From NCBI RefSeq assembly GCF_003171515.1, contig NC_089394.1:2542001-2606000 (forward strand): DNA of 64,000 nucleotides, written 5' to 3'. This DNA comes from Pyrenophora tritici-repentis. Its lineage: Eukaryota > Ascomycota > Dothideomycetes > Pleosporales > Pleosporaceae. Within the stretch, counting starts at the first letter, position 1; each line of letters begins with the position of its first letter. The position numbers were made by a program, and so were the translations under genes. Below the pieces are notes generated by a model. The model worked only from the letters and a program-made list of their open reading frames with translations, was not told the origin of the DNA and did not search any database. Shown here piece after piece: positions 10,701 through 23,637 of the stretch.

Positions 10701-13700
10701 CTTCTCTGATAACCTCCAGGAATACTCTTTTATATGAGAGTACTGAGCCATATTGAAGGCTAATTTTTGAACTTGTGGGCTCCTCTCATTGAGAGAAGCC
10801 CAGGTATACATCCTTCGAGTAGTGACGCCTGGGGTATTCTTGTTGTATGAGGCAAAGTTCCAGTGCTTCAGCCCAAACTTTGGGATCAGAGACATCGTCC
10901 GAAGTGTTTCAGTAATGGTGCTGAGAGATGGCGCCTTGATATTCGGGTGACGCTGTTTCCATAGCGTGAGAAATGGCCTTGCAATTTCGCCGCCACCAGG
11001 GAAAACTCCGTTGCATAGTTTGAAGATATCCATGATGATGTTTTGTCTGAAGCGCAGCTGACTCCCACCCCTTTCTTGGTCTTTTGATCTGGGCTTTATG
11101 CCTGGTATAGAAGGCGCGGGGGTTTCCACGATGGCGGTATGGATGTCTTTGGGAAGGGAGGCGACATCTTCGAATACAGAGTACGAACGCTGGAGATCTG
11201 GGGCGAGTGGAGTCAGTCCCCTGCCATTCTGTGTGGTACTTGCATCTTGACTGGGTGAACGAGCTTCCGGGGCTGGGCTTGTGGCATAAGGGCTTCGATA
11301 CGGTGTGGTGCTGGAACGCGCTGATGCGTTGATAGGAGCCCAACCTCCTATCATCCGGGCTACTGGTGCACATGGTCGAGGCAACTGTTTCTTCAGATCT
11401 TCGGTAAGGTTTTTGGGCTGTGGTTCGCCTTCTGTCGAGCCAGTAACCATATGCACGTCCGCCTGTGTATCTATCATCCGGGCTGCTGGTGCACATGCTC
11501 GCAGCAACTGTTTCTCTAGATCTTCGGTGAGAGTGTTGGGCTGTGCTACGCCTTCTGTCAGGCCAGTAGCCACAGCCACGTCCGCCTGAGTATCTTGACT
11601 AGCATCCAAAGGCTCTGAGGTCGATTGTACCAGCGCTTCTGAGTTAACCTCGCTAGGAATGGGCAGTTCTTCGGACTCGACTATGACAGTATTGCTGGCT
11701 ATCGACGGAGGTGGAGTGCAGTTCTGAACATCCTCGCGTGTCTCCTCTTTGCTTGGCGACTGCGATTGGAAAGGTGCTTCGGGCGTTATTTCAGCTCTAG
11801 GTGTATCATGTGAATCGACTGTCTCTTCCCTTGGTGTAGCGAGACTTGCAGAAACACGGTTTGGTGTCTCTACGACTTGACTCTCAGGCACGATCTGCTC
11901 TTGATCCAGCTCCGTTGTGAACCAGTCAAATTGCGCTAGCTCGGGCAGCTTGAAGGTTGCTATGAATGCTTTTCGCGGGCGCCCTCGTCCGATTTTCCGC
12001 TTTACCAACGGGTTAAGATAGAGACCTGAGGATGATCGCTTCTCATACAGCTCAAAAGCTGTACGTGCCAGAGAGTCGAGTTTGGAGGGATCAGGCTGCA
12101 TATATGCTTCTTTACGAGGAGCTTGAGGGTTACCGGATTCTACCGAGGGGACTATACTCTCATCGGCTTGTGGAGGCATCAGGGGAACAGGGACGGGGAT
12201 GGCCACTAGAGTTGGCTGACTTTGGTTGCTTGTACCGTCTACATCAGTAGAGCCTAATGAAGTACTGGTACCAAACATGGGTGCGCCATCAACTGTTGAA
12301 GGCGACTGAGCTGTGTGTGGCACTGAGGCACGATCTTGTGGCGCTATTGCTTTGACCCGGCGTTTCTTCGCTGGTGCTGGAGTAGTAGCCAGATCTTTAG
12401 CCTTTCGCTTTCTTGGCGCTAGCTTAGATACCTGTGCCTGAGTCTCAGGCTCTACAGCTATGGGATCAGGCGTATTCTCTAGCTCGCGGTTCTCTACAAG
12501 TGTGCCTTCCTCCACTGTAGGCGCAGCTGGAGTTTTTGGCAATCCAGTGGGACCTTTGGACTTGGTCGACTTCACCAGTTTGGCCGGTTTTGTCATCTTT
12601 GCCAATTTCGCGGCCCTCATCGCATCGTTATACTTCGGAATGACCTTGGAATCTTCGAAAGCAATACCTTCATCGCGCTCCTGACGTAGCCCTTCAATAA
12701 GAGCCTGGGGTAATCGACCATGGTCGATCCATCCGAGTGCTATTCTCTGCTGCTTGCTAATCACTGTCGGCTGATTTGTTTGCTTTCGCTTCTTTTCCTT
12801 CTTGGCCAGCTTAGGTAGCCCCCGCTCGGCTCGGATTTTGTTCTCCTGTTCTATACCCAAGCGTCCCCGAGTCGACAAACCTGCTGCCAACCGCTCCTCT
12901 TTAGTCATCAGAGGCACACTAAGTTGGCGCTTGGTTCGACCTTCCAACAGCGCACTCGGTAGTGACGTTGGATCTCCAGTCTGCTCACGATGCGCAAGAA
13001 CCTGTGACTTGATACTCTTGGTCAAACGAGCATTAGGATGCAAGCCCAGCGATACCTTCTCTTCGGGACTGAGTGAGAAAACCGAGCTTTGCTTAGGAGG
13101 TTTCGGAACCTTGGGGACCCGAACTCGCTTCTCCTTGGGAGTCTTTGCCTGCTTCTTAGGTCGGCCTAGACCACGTTGTGTTTTGGCTTTCGACCCGGGC
13201 TTCTCGACCTTTTCGTACCCAATCTCTTGTGCGAGCGCAATATCCCATCGGGGGCCATTCTTGCGTGGTTTCAAGATGGACAATCCAGCCTCAGACAACG
13301 TTGCCGAGCCATTCTGTCCGACTAGATCTTGAGATTCGACAATCGAGAAACCCCAGGCGTCCAGCATGACATCATCACCGAATCCATCAGCGTCGTAATT
13401 GGCAACACCGTCCCAATCAGCGAGTCCTGCATCGACAGCTTTCTGAAAATTCGCATGGGTGCGGTAGAGGTAATGGAGGAACTTCCTCTGAGCGGTAACC
13501 CCCGAATCTCGGATGACGGCCAGGTGTCGAATATGGATAGGCTGAGCCTTTTCCCAGGCATTCGTTATGCGAGTCAAATACGATTCTATGGGACGCCTCC
13601 AGAACGGTCCGACGATCCTGTCGCGAAGTTCCAAAGCATCCCATCCTTGAGCACCGCCTAGCTCAACGGCATCGAAGACCGTGTTGGCAAGGAACCTGTC

Positions 13701-15326
13701 GGGCGTCCATTGTGGGGGGATATTTTCAGCCTTATTGATGGCATCTTGTGCCCCGTGTTGGCTATTGGCATGGGCTTCCGTCTCTTCAAGCATATCGGCT
13801 TCCAGGTCCCTCATCAGCGCCTCTTCATCCATGTTCCCATCAGGCAGCTCGCTGATTGAATCATCCCCAAGATCAGCTGTGCGTCGAAATCCTAGATTCT
13901 TGAGATCCTCCTCCTGCGGTGCGCGCAATACTTGGATGCAAGTAATCCAATGATCACCAGTAGTCTTCGTACGAACCATGCGTCGTTTGATCATACCGCT
14001 CTGATCCAGTCGGATGAGTGCACCCTGGGTAGCGCGCTTGTTCCAAGTCTCCATTGGTACACCCTAGTGAATGTTAGAAATGAACGTTGCTTCCTGTGAG
14101 AACATTTACCAGCTTCTCTCTGATGCTACGCGTGGGAACAACGCCACCCTCGCCCACCTTGTTGTATAGTAATTGAGCAAAGCTCCTAACAACAAATGTT
14201 CCATCGGCCTGATACACGTCTTCTACTGCACTGGACTCGATGACAGTATTCTGAGAAACGAACATTCTGTGGATGCATAGACTAGTACGCATTTTGTTGA
14301 CCTGTACAGGGAACTTGCCGATGTAGCATTTCCGAGCCAACTCATCCGTTCTGTGCGGCACAGATCGTTTATCTTGGCCGCTGAGTGCGATGAGGTCGGG
14401 TTGTCTAATACCAGCCGCTCCGTGGGCAGCGATGAGAGAGAGTAACACGAACTCCATGCTGGGGACCTTGTTCAGATCGATACCATGACCAGTCAAAGCT
14501 TGCCACATCCTGCTTTGACTAGCGTATAGACGGGGTGCGGTGATACTGGAGCTGGGATCGTCGAATACTGCAGTTTTTGAAGATGGGCGTTTCGGTAGCG
14601 GACGAGGTTTTCGGAATGCGGACGAAGTAGTCGATGAATCAAGCAATGGAGTAGCATGGTGTTTTGGTTCCTGACCTGTCCTTGAAATACGTTGCCGCAG
14701 AGCATCTTCTATTGCGCACAGGGCTTTGGAGGGCTGCGCTACTGCTTTTGAGGAATATTTTGAGGGACGGGCTGAGATTGCTGATGTGACCTCACCGATC
14801 GTACCAGTCTCATGTAGCTCGGCCGCCTCGAATTCCGAAAGTGAGTAGCGATGTGCCTCGTTTTGGTACATGATGCGGATGTCGGGATGTTCCGTAAGCC
14901 ATTGCCATACTTTCTCATGGAATGTGCGACCAAGACGATCTTCTGTGGGGTGTGTTTCTTCATGATTGCCGGTCTGGTCTTTGTTTTGTGTACTGTTATA
15001 GAAAGTCCTAATGAGTTGGCGAAAGTCTGCGCTGCTAGCACCTACGAGAGTATATTAGCATACAAAAATAAGCAGATAAATTGATCCGACTGCTTTTCGC
15101 ATGCATAGCAGGGGAGTCGGGGAAGGAATTTTTGTCTGACAAGCGCGAACGAAGACGGGTTGTGAGTAGCAGAGGGTGATGGCGATGCGACGACACAATG
15201 CAGTATGCAAATCCATGCAAATCCATGCAAAGACAAGACGCGCAGCGAGTCATGCATACCTTGAATACCGCGGAGAGCAATTTCTGACAGCAAAAAGTCT
15301 AAAAGCTTGTCGTAGCCTTCGGCCAT
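7767..15326 (-). CDS. TFC3: Transcription factor TFIIIC largest subunit (B-block binding, Tfc3-like)
   Basis: Three exons on the minus strand: 15326-15260, 15041-14110 and 14063-7767, with introns of 218 and 46 nt in good phase, giving 2431 residues. The start MAEGYDKLLDFLLSEIALRG fits the N-terminal helix of fungal TFIIIC largest subunits; the open frame upstream to 15350 lacks an ATG. A winged-helix B-block domain lies near residues 215-285 (MEFVLLSLIAAHGAAGIRQ). The middle is long and disordered, with AT-hook-like GRGRPRKAF and RGLGRPKKQ, a tandem 41-residue duplication and acidic runs; a more conserved C-terminal region follows. In yeast this subunit (tau138) binds the B box of tRNA genes and recruits TFIIIB and RNA polymerase III. 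It ends in an acidic repeat (DAEGEEDIDAEGEIDDG). The gene is divergent from ureD. Confidence 0.9.
11348..11593 (-). repeat. Tandem 123-bp duplication inside the TFIIIC gene
   Basis: Two adjacent, diverged copies (11348-11470 and 11471-11593) encode 41 residues each. The shared pattern is DTQADV-x(3)-TG-x-TEG...LTEDL-x-KQL-x-R-x-CAP-x-ARMI. The unit is a multiple of three, so the frame is preserved. Confidence 0.85.
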
Positions 15327-15846
15327 GACGACCCGCCCGTCCCCTTCCAACTACCAAACGAAAAGGAAAAGAGGGTGATATGCTCCTAAAGCATGTCCAA
15401 AGATGGCGCGGCGGCGATTCGAACGCGTTGCTGTAGTAGCCCCCGGACGATTCGGGATATGACTGGCTGCAGCTGATAGCGGGATCTAGAGCGCACGGAA
15501 CTAGAATTCTGTGCAAGATGGCAAATAGTGTTCTTTGCACTGTTGCGCAATCCTAGCGGTGTCGCGGCGAGGTTCGATTGCGCGAAGGTGGTTGTCGAAC
15601 CGGTTCAGTTGATATTATTGCTGCGCTTGGGGTTTCGGTGGGGTCTAAGAACTGCAGAAAAGAGACTCAAAAGAGTTGAACGTCGCCCCGCAGTAAATCT
15701 TGGCGCCATGGTCCGCGCACACGCTAGTGAGTGAGACATCGGGATCCCAAGCACGCCCTCAGGCTTACAATACCATTGCAATAGACTTTGGGTGAGTCAC
15801 CTGGAAGATGTTTGCAGGTGCGCGTAGAGTCCGATAGCTACGCGTC
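15327..15846. other. Divergent promoter region of TFC3 and ureD
   Basis: About 520 bases between two divergent starts. It must hold both promoters. I see no clear TATA box and no RNA gene; GTTCGA-containing words near 15414 and 15572 do not form a tRNA T-arm. Confidence 0.5.
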
Positions 15847-16866
15847 ATGTCTTTTATCTCACCATTCGGCGTGTCTACATCTACACCCGGCCATGGATCC
15901 ATTGTTCTCGACATTCTCCCGCCGGATAAGCCTGTCCTTCGCACTGTTTCTTACCAGTATCCCCTCAAGCTAGTTGCACCGGACCCATTACCCCCACCAA
16001 ATTATGACAAGAAAGCAGATAGTGAGACAGAGCAGACTGGCCCATGTCTGGTACACACGGTGTTTCTTCTTACCTATGGCGGCGGGATTGTCGCTGGAGA
16101 CAGCATAGACTTGGAAGTAAAGCTGGATAGCAATACTCGGCTTATTCTGTTGACTCAAGGCTCGACCAAGGTCTTCAAGACACCGAGTCCAGAGCTGGTG
16201 TCCCGGCAACACATGACTGTTAATCTCAAGCATCACGCGGCATTGATGTATCTTCCAGATCCGGTACAGCCGTTTGCCCGTACCGCGTTTGCGCAGTCTC
16301 AAATATATTATTTGGAGAAGGAGCAGGGCAGTCTATGCGTGTGTGACTGGGTTACGAGTGGGCGCTCGGCACGAGGAGAGAACTGGGATATGTACGGATA
16401 CAAAAGCCGCAATGAAGTTTGGACGGTAGACGACTCAGGGAAGAAAAGGCTGCTCCTGCGAGACAACCTGATTCTTGATAAGCACGGCAGGACGGGAATG
16501 CCACTCTCAGCACGCATGGACAACTACTCTGTCTTTGGCACTTTGATCGTTCGCGGTCCGATCTTCTCCTCGTTAGCCACGTTCTTCCTGGATGAGTTCG
16601 AAGCGCTCCCACGTATCGGGGGCAGGAACTGGGGCGATGCGGTGCAGCCCGAACTGCTGCCACACGAAAAGAGACGATGCGAGAGACAACAGAGGGAGAA
16701 GGTCGACGGTCTGATATGGAGTGCGGCGAATGTGAGGGGATTTGTGCTAGTCAAGTTCGGTAGCAGGGAGTTGCAGGGAGCCAGAAACTGGCTAAGGGAC
16801 ATGGTCCAAGAAGAGGGGTCGGTGCCGGAGAGCTTTGGCGAGAGAGCCATGTTGTGTTTGAAGTGA
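15847..16866 (+). CDS. ureD: Urease accessory protein UreD
   Basis: A single-exon frame of 339 residues with the features of eukaryotic UreD. An early GHGSIVLDIL segment is followed by HTVFLLTYGGGIVAGDSIDLEV, which matches the conserved 'GG-x-GGD' strand of the family. Then come ILLTQGSTKVF (the TTQ-x-STKVY-like motif) and LMYLPDPVQPFARTAFAQSQIYYL. The C-terminal part with RGGRNWGDA-like and ANVRGFVLVKF segments is also typical. UreD is a chaperone that docks on apo-urease with UreF and UreG and helps deliver nickel to the active site in the cytosol. No other urease gene lies in the window, which is usual for fungi. The ATG at 15847 is the first in frame and begins at the conserved N-terminus. 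Confidence 0.92.
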   Translation: MSFISPFGVSTSTPGHGSIVLDILPPDKPVLRTVSYQYPLKLVAPDPLPPPNYDKKADSETEQTGPCLVHTVFLLTYGGGIVAGDSIDLEVKLDSNTRLILLTQGSTKVFKTPSPELVSRQHMTVNLKHHAALMYLPDPVQPFARTAFAQSQIYYLEKEQGSLCVCDWVTSGRSARGENWDMYGYKSRNEVWTVDDSGKKRLLLRDNLILDKHGRTGMPLSARMDNYSVFGTLIVRGPIFSSLATFFLDEFEALPRIGGRNWGDAVQPELLPHEKRRCERQQREKVDGLIWSAANVRGFVLVKFGSRELQGARNWLRDMVQEEGSVPESFGERAMLCLK

Positions 16867-17271
16867 TATGTTTTGTACATATGAACAATCATGCCGTGTT
16901 GCTTTCTGAGCAAACCATCAAGTTGGTGATTGCGACATTGAGTTGTACATTAATAGACACGAGAATCATGAAATGACCTTGAGTGTGACACTTGTTGGAG
17001 GAAACATGGCCATATTTACCTGTGTAGAGTCTTCTTGTCACACACTGGAAAATACTAATACACTAGCAAAACTCACCATGGCGGGCAAGGTTGGTGTTGT
17101 CAGCCAGAGCAGGGCTGGCTGCCGTTGTCGCCCCACGTGGGCACGGTGCGCCAAAAGCCCAGTGTGACGCGCATAGCCGCACCTTGAAGTCTGAAGTGGC
17201 AGGCAACAAACATCCATCACGCCTGATCCTATGTCCTACCGGATACCTAAAGCCGTCTCGTTATCGTCAAT
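16867..17271. other. Intergenic, upstream of MGM1
   Basis: No gene seen. A G/C-rich patch at about 17120-17150 precedes the MGM1 start. It has no tRNA or snRNA signature I can support. Confidence 0.45.
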
Positions 17272-20191
17272 ATGAGCGGCAGGCTCGTCGCGGGCCGGGT
17301 AGCCACGCTCGCACGCCGCTCATCACCACTTCTGACCCCACGCTTTTACACGACGCACTCACTCCCCGCAGGCGGATTACTCCGCAACGAAGCCGGGCTA
17401 CGTCTGGTGAAGCGCAGACCGTGGCCGCTAGGGAGCTACGCGCTGCATAATGTCCCCGCTACACGCTCGATATCATTCGCAAGGGTAATACCAAAGTTGG
17501 TGGGCAAGTTTGCGACCATTGGAGCTGCTACAGGAGGGGCTGTCATTGCTGGTGTTTCCTACATCCAGTATCAGGCCGGTCGTACGTGTATTTTCATATC
17601 ACCGTTACAGCTATACTCATGAGGGATACTGACAGCCTACAGAGGCAGGAACCTTTGCGCTCGACCTCTTTCACCGAACCAAAGATGGCGCCACCGAATT
17701 CGCTGGCGGGGCACTCAGCACCGCCAACGGATTCTTCGATCAGCTAGAAAAGGGGCTCAAGTCGACCAAGGAGGAGCTTGGAGGCGTAAAGTACCCCGAA
17801 TGGCTGCAAAATCTGCTTGACAAGAACGAATCCGGCGGTGCTGGAGGCAATGGCGGCGGCAGAGGTCCACAAGAACCCAAACAGAGTGGTGCTGGATCGG
17901 CGGCTGCTGGTGCATCGACGGCCGCTGCGTTTGGATATGCACAGGAAGACGATGAGGACACGCCGCAAGCGGAGAAGATTGCACGGGACGAGCAGATGAT
18001 GATGCTCACCAAGAAGATGATTGAGATAAGGGGTCTGCTACAGACGGTCGGTCAGTCGGATTCGCTCACCCTACCGTCTATTGTCGTCATCGGATCGCAG
18101 TCGTCCGGAAAGAGTTCAGTATTGGAGGCCATCGTAGGCCACGAATTCCTGCCCAAGGGTCACAACATGGTCACACGACGGCCCATTGAACTCACTCTCG
18201 TCAACACGCCCGACACGCATGCCGAATACTGCGAGTTCCCAGCACTTGGCCTGGGTAAAGTCACAGACTTCAGCCACGTGCAAAAGACGCTCACTGACCT
18301 GAATTTGGCTGTACCGGCTAGCGACTGTGTATCCGACGATCCCATCCAGCTGAGAATATACTCGCCAAACGTTCCCGATCTCTCGTTGATTGATCTACCT
18401 GGATACATCCAAGTCGTTGGCAGAGACCAGCCCCCGCAGCTCAAGGAGAAGATCTCACAGCTGTGCGAGAAGTACATCAGGGCACCCAATGTCATCCTTG
18501 CCATTTCGGCAGCTGACGTCGATCTGGCCAACAGCACCGCTCTGCGCGCGTCAAGACGAATGGATCCTCGAGGGGAGCGAACAATCGGTGTTATTACAAA
18601 GATGGACCTCGTAGACGCCGAGCGTGGCGCCAGCCTCCTTACTGATCAAAAGTATGCCCTGCGCCTCGGATACGTCGGTGTTGTGTGCCGTGTACCAGCC
18701 GGCGCTGGAGGCTCCAAGCTCTTCAGTCGCGGCAATGGGAACATCACGAATGCCATCACAAAGAATGAAAAAGCATACTTCGGATCACATCCAGAGTTCT
18801 CCGAACGTCAGGAACTTGCTGTCGGAACCCAAAACTTGAAGAAGAAGCTCATGCACGTGCTCGAGCAGACCATGGCTGGTAGTCTAAAAACGACCAGTGA
18901 AGCCATCCAAAGAGAGCTGGAGGATGCAAGATACGAGTTCAAAGTACAGTACAACGAGCGTCCTATCAGTGCCGAGTCCTACCTCGCCGAGTCATTGGAT
19001 GCTTTCAAGCATTCTTTCCGTGGTTTCACGGAGCAATTTGGTCGTCAACAAGTGCGTGACTTACTCAAGCACGAGCTGGATCAACAGGTGCTCAACCTGC
19101 TTGCACAACGTTACTGGAACAGGCCTTTCGATGATCTCACGGGCCCTTTCCCCGAAATCGAACCCCTTGCCGACCTTCCAAAAGCGGACCTAGAAGCGGA
19201 AAATTCCGCCTGGCGGCTCAAGCTCGACGCTTCCAGCGCTGCGCTCACGAAACTTGGTGTTGGACGCTTGGCAACTAATGTAGTCGCAAGCGCACTACAG
19301 GCACACATTGACCGGCTTATCTCCAACTCTCGCTTCAATGCTCATCCATTCGCACGGAAAGCCATCACTGATGCCTCAAACTCCATTCTGAAGGACCTTT
19401 CATACGACATCTCCGATGAGCTAGAGATTTGCATCAAACCTTACAAGTACCGCATCGAAGTCGAAGACAATGAATGGACCAAGGGTCGAGAGAACGTGAC
19501 TGCTGTATTAAAGGATGAATTGAAGGTTGTTGAGTCCGCAGTCAAGCAGCTTGAAGATCAAGTCGGCGGACGCAAGCGAGTTCGGGACGTCATGTCCTTT
19601 ATCGACCGCGTACGAAGTGGTCAGGTTGTCCTTGAAGGAGACGGTGTCGGCGGTGCTGGTGGCTTCAGCTCTGCACTCCTTGCCAAAGGTAATTTTCACC
19701 AAATAGAGACTCATCATCTCCCTAATTCCGCTTACTAACAGAATTCAACAGGTCGTGAAGCAGTCTTCTTACGCGATCGCATCGACGTGCTCAAACTCCG
19801 CCTCATGGCCATCAAGAGCAAACAATGCGCCAGCAAAAAGAACAAATACTACTGCCCCGAAGTTTTCCTCGACGCCGTGGCTGATAAGCTCACCACAACC
19901 GCCGACCTCTTCCTCGACGCAGAGCTCCTATCAAAGTTTTACTACATCTTTCCCCGTGAACTTGACGCCCGCCTCGGCCGCGGCCTCTCACAGGAGGAAA
20001 TCGACCGCTTCGCCAAAGAAGATCCTAAGATAAAACGCCATCTCGACGTCGTTCGCCGCAAGGATCTACTAGAACACGTCCTCAAGGAGATGGAGGGCCT
20101 CCGCCAGCTCGAGCAAAGGGAGAAGCGCATAATGGGCCGTGGTCGAGACGACAGGGACGAGCGACGCAAGAAGGGCTGGAGCATGTTTTAG
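17272..20191 (+). CDS. MGM1: Mitochondrial dynamin-like GTPase Mgm1/OPA1
   Basis: Three exons (17272-17581, 17643-19688, 19752-20191), with introns of 61 and 63 nt, encode 931 residues. The N-terminus is an arginine-rich mitochondrial presequence, followed by a membrane segment near residues 76-97 (FATIGAATGGAVIAGVSYI). An Ala/Gly-rich stretch near 180-200 could serve as the second, rhomboid-cleaved segment. The GTPase carries G1 GSQSSGKSS (about 254-262), the switch threonine in MVTRRP, G3 DLPG (about 354-357) and G4 TKMD (about 422-425). The last exon supplies the GED-like helical end. In yeast Mgm1 sits in the inner membrane facing the intermembrane space, drives inner-membrane fusion and keeps cristae in shape. 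The second intron's donor follows LLAK; without splicing the frame would stop at 19738. Confidence 0.94.
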
Positions 20192-20793
20192 TCTGGTGCC
20201 GACAAAGTTTTCTTTCCCACGTTACCATACATGATGTATGTTCATGTGAACTCACGACTGAGGATGAGGGAGGCGGAGGATTTTTACCTAGGCTTGTTGA
20301 TGGCTTGGCCAATGAAAGTAGGGGTTCAGGAATTATAGATTCTGGGTTTTGCGGCGCTTTGTGGCGTTGAGTGCATTTCATCAAACTTTGGCGACGCTGC
20401 GGTCCTGGCGCGCAACCGATACCTCGGATGGGGTTTGAAAGGGATGATGGACGAGTTTTGTTCTGGTATACATCAATTCCACTTTTTGAAGTTTTGAACA
20501 TGGGGGTGTGCAATGCCACTGGGTATGCCATGTGAGGGAGATGCGGGCCGTAGGTCTTGTGAGGTATATCAGAACGATGTCTCCAATCATGAGTTTGGAT
20601 CTTTTGAAGTTGGAAATTTTGTTCTATTTGTACGTGGGGGTATCTTCTTACGCTACTGTCAATACACCACTGTTTGCATCGCTTCGCTTGCTTCGCTCTC
20701 GTCTCCTTTTGCTCCGTGCCCAGAAAATAAAAACGCCATGCTAACAGTACTTCATACACGCATCTCTCGCTCTCTCTTCCATCACTTACTTAC
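20192..20793. other. Convergent intergenic region
   Basis: Lies between the 3' ends of MGM1 and the AIM6-like gene. Open frames on both strands are low-complexity (serine and proline rich) and unsupported. No RNA gene seen. Confidence 0.45.
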
Positions 20794-22354
20794 TCACCCG
20801 CCCAAAACGCCCCAATGTCTCCGAACCCCCCAATCCAAACTTGTCATCCCCCTCAAATCATCCCCATTCAGGTATCCCACGCCTTCTTCGACCAAAACCC
20901 TCCACACCTTATTGCGCAGCCCGACAGGCCACTTTGGCGCACTCCAATATCTAGCCTGGAGTCCGCGTTTCCGCGCCTCACGGATCTGCGAGCGGATTTT
21001 CAGAAGTTGGGTCTCGGATATGTGGCCGAACCAGAGCCAGCCGATTGACCGGCCAAAATTGACGGAGGCGTAGTAGGAGTTTGTGGCGTCGAAGACGCTG
21101 GATGGGGTCGTGCCTACAGTGCCTTGACCACCACCGAAGCTTAGTGCAGGGGTGCGTTTAGCTAGGTCGACGACGTTGTCCGGGTGGGGTTGAATGGATG
21201 GGGGGCTGGAAACGAGTTTATCCAGAGGCGCATCGAAGAAGATATCGCGGTAAGATTTGTTTGCGGTGATGAGGTCGAAGGGGGCGTTTCCGGTTGCTAC
21301 GACAGTGATTGGGCGTTCGATGGTGTAGTTGCCGTCGTAGTATGTTAGATAGCCTTTTTCGCGGAGAGCGGAGAGGTGCTGGGATACGACTGGGAAGATC
21401 TCATGACCGTTGTTTTTGAAGTCGACCAGTAGGACAAGGGTGCGTGCTGGCTCGGTGTCGAAGACGCCGTTTTTCACGTCGTACGAGGTTGCGAATTGGC
21501 CGATTTCGTTCTTGTGGTCGAGCATCCTGACGAGCGGGTCGACGTACAAGGAGCGGAAGGTGTTATTTTGCGTGAGGGCGTTTGTGCTGTGACCGACGTA
21601 GAGCTCGTTGTCAAAGAGCCAGACGTCTGCTTCTACGCCTGTGCAGCCCCAGCGGAGAGCGTCGTATAATGGGACTCGGCGCCAGTAGTCATTGTGGGAA
21701 TGGCACGGAACGGGGGTAACGTCGCGAGTGATATCCAAGATAGTTGACTCATCCTGTTTATTCCAGTCGAATGCATTCGGGTCTGCTTTTCCGTCTAGGA
21801 AGGTCGGTACGTAGCCCAGAACAACATTTAAAATGTGAAGTAGACCGCTAAGAAGGTTAGTATATCTACTCTTATTTCTCCAGAACATGACAAGGCGATG
21901 ATGCAACGCCTCCCATCAAATGAGAGGCTGTTGATGTGCACCCTCGCGGCGGAAATGGGCGGAAGCTAGCCTCGTCTGGGTAGCACACCACTTACAAAAA
22001 GATGAGCACCAGCAAAGGAATGATGACGCATGCTCTGGCTGCATGTTTCCTCTTCAAACGATACTTCCTCGACTGCGGCTTCTCGTCTAGTAATGGCAAC
22101 CGTCTGCAGCAGTCGTCGCCCTTTGACCTGTAACTCCGTCTCCGCATGCTCGTCCTCAGCCGTCTCCAGAAGCCGGGCCGCGGCTTGTACACGTCGTCCT
22201 CAGAGCTGAACTCCGAGTCGCCGCCATCTTCCAACGCACATACGGATACATGCGATGAAGGTTTTGGCGAGAGGAAAAGTTCAGAGTCGGAGTGGTTGCG
22301 TAGGAGAGGTTGACTGGTAGGCGAGCCCGGTGTTGAAAGCGTTGTTCCTGCCAT
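20794..22354 (-). CDS. AIM6: AIM6-like PLC-type phosphodiesterase, membrane anchored
   Basis: Two exons (22354-21996 and 21847-20794) with a 148-nt intron give 470 residues. The intron splits a hydrophobic segment: LLVLIFF from exon 1 joins GLLHILNVVLGYV from exon 2 to make one transmembrane helix near residues 110-133. The N-terminal 100 residues are serine-rich and basic, likely cytosolic. The rest is a TIM-barrel phosphodiesterase of the PLC-like superfamily, with the catalytic-type motif PCHSHNDYW (His169, His171) and VEADVW (Glu192, Asp194), then LVDFK. In yeast AIM6 was named from a mitochondrial inheritance screen; its substrate is unknown. The start at 22354 is the first ATG in the frame; an extra 5' exon cannot be excluded. 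Confidence 0.85.
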
Positions 22355-23637
22355 GGCAGGCACGAGCCAATTGCTTCGCTTGCTCTTTCTTCTGGACCCT
22401 TGACCTAACTTAGTGTGGAGTGAAGGCGACGTCCTCTTCTGACCGCCGTCCTTTGGCAGCTGCAATGAAAAAGAATGGAAAGAATCGAAGAATCGAAGAA
22501 TCGAGACAGAAGGCCCTCAGCCGTAACGCAGCGTGCCCTTGAATAGTCGATGCCCGGCGTCGCAAGCGGTGCGCCGGTGATCCAGATTCGTTTCCTTCCC
22601 GTCCTGTCTAGACCCACACGATGCACTCGGGTCCACAGTTAGTTTGCAGGCCTGTGGGAACAGAGGGTCCAGTCCAGTCCTCAGAAGTGACGAAGACCCG
22701 GGGTATTTCTGCAGACAGCAAACGAAGGCGAATGTGTCTCGGGAGGCTATTTATTGCTACATGAAGAGTAGCAGGTCAGTGCGACTGCGCGACAACCTCA
22801 ACCTGTGACGATAAGGAGCAGGCTATACCTAGATATGCAAGCCTTAAACAGTCAGGGTGCCCCGTGTCTGCACCCACAGACCGGCTGTGTGTTCGAGATG
22901 TGTGGTGCACGGCCTGGAGAGCGAGCTTCGGCACGCAATGCAATCTAGGTGAATGATTGGCCGCAGACTGGAGAGAACGACACCCGACCGGCAAACACTA
23001 AATGTTTAGGTGGGTGATTGTGATGGCAGATGATCAAGATAGTAATAATCCAAAAGAGCACGTTCTCAGGATGGAGCGGTAAGTGGTCTATGAAATGAAC
23101 ATCATAGTGCTGTCTACATAGGGCCCTTTGCCGTTCACGTTTCGTTAGACTTGCTATGTTGCTGACTTCGGTCCGAAAGCTTCGCAACGTGGTCCAATTT
23201 CGTTGCGCATATTACCTGACGCCGCACTCAGCCTCTGTGGCTTCGTAACCCTGGGTATGCCTGGGTTACAACATATCCTCGGTGCTTATTTAAACGTGTG
23301 GCACCGCCTTGCGCATTTCAAAACTTCTCTTTTAGATCTAGACCGATTGACGCGGTCATGTAACTACACGAGGCAATGTTTCTGGCCCCAATTTTCATCG
23401 ATGAGGGGTACTGTATCTTCCAATGCAAGATGACGAGTACGCGGAGGAAGCGTTTATAGAATGTCCGTACAAGTCATAGTAGGCTGACCAGTGGAAAAGG
23501 GCGGGGTGAGGCCAAGCTTTCTAAAGCCCCACTTTACCACGATCCCTGCAGCAGGTCGCAACTTTTTTGTGACTTCGGTACTGACAGGCGGTTGCCAGAA
23601 TTCGCCGTTGCATACGATACCACAGTCAGCAGCCACC
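22355..23637. other. 1.3-kb divergent intergenic region
   Basis: Holds the upstream regions of the AIM6-like gene (-) and the CCDC137-like gene (+). A TTTAAAC word near 23288 and AT-rich patches near 22750 are unremarkable. No coding region, RNA gene or repeat is supported. Confidence 0.5.

Noticed and set aside
15405..15585. GTTCGAATC and GTTCGATTG words resembling tRNA T-loops
   Set aside because: The neighbouring 5-base stems are not complementary, so no cloverleaf is possible.
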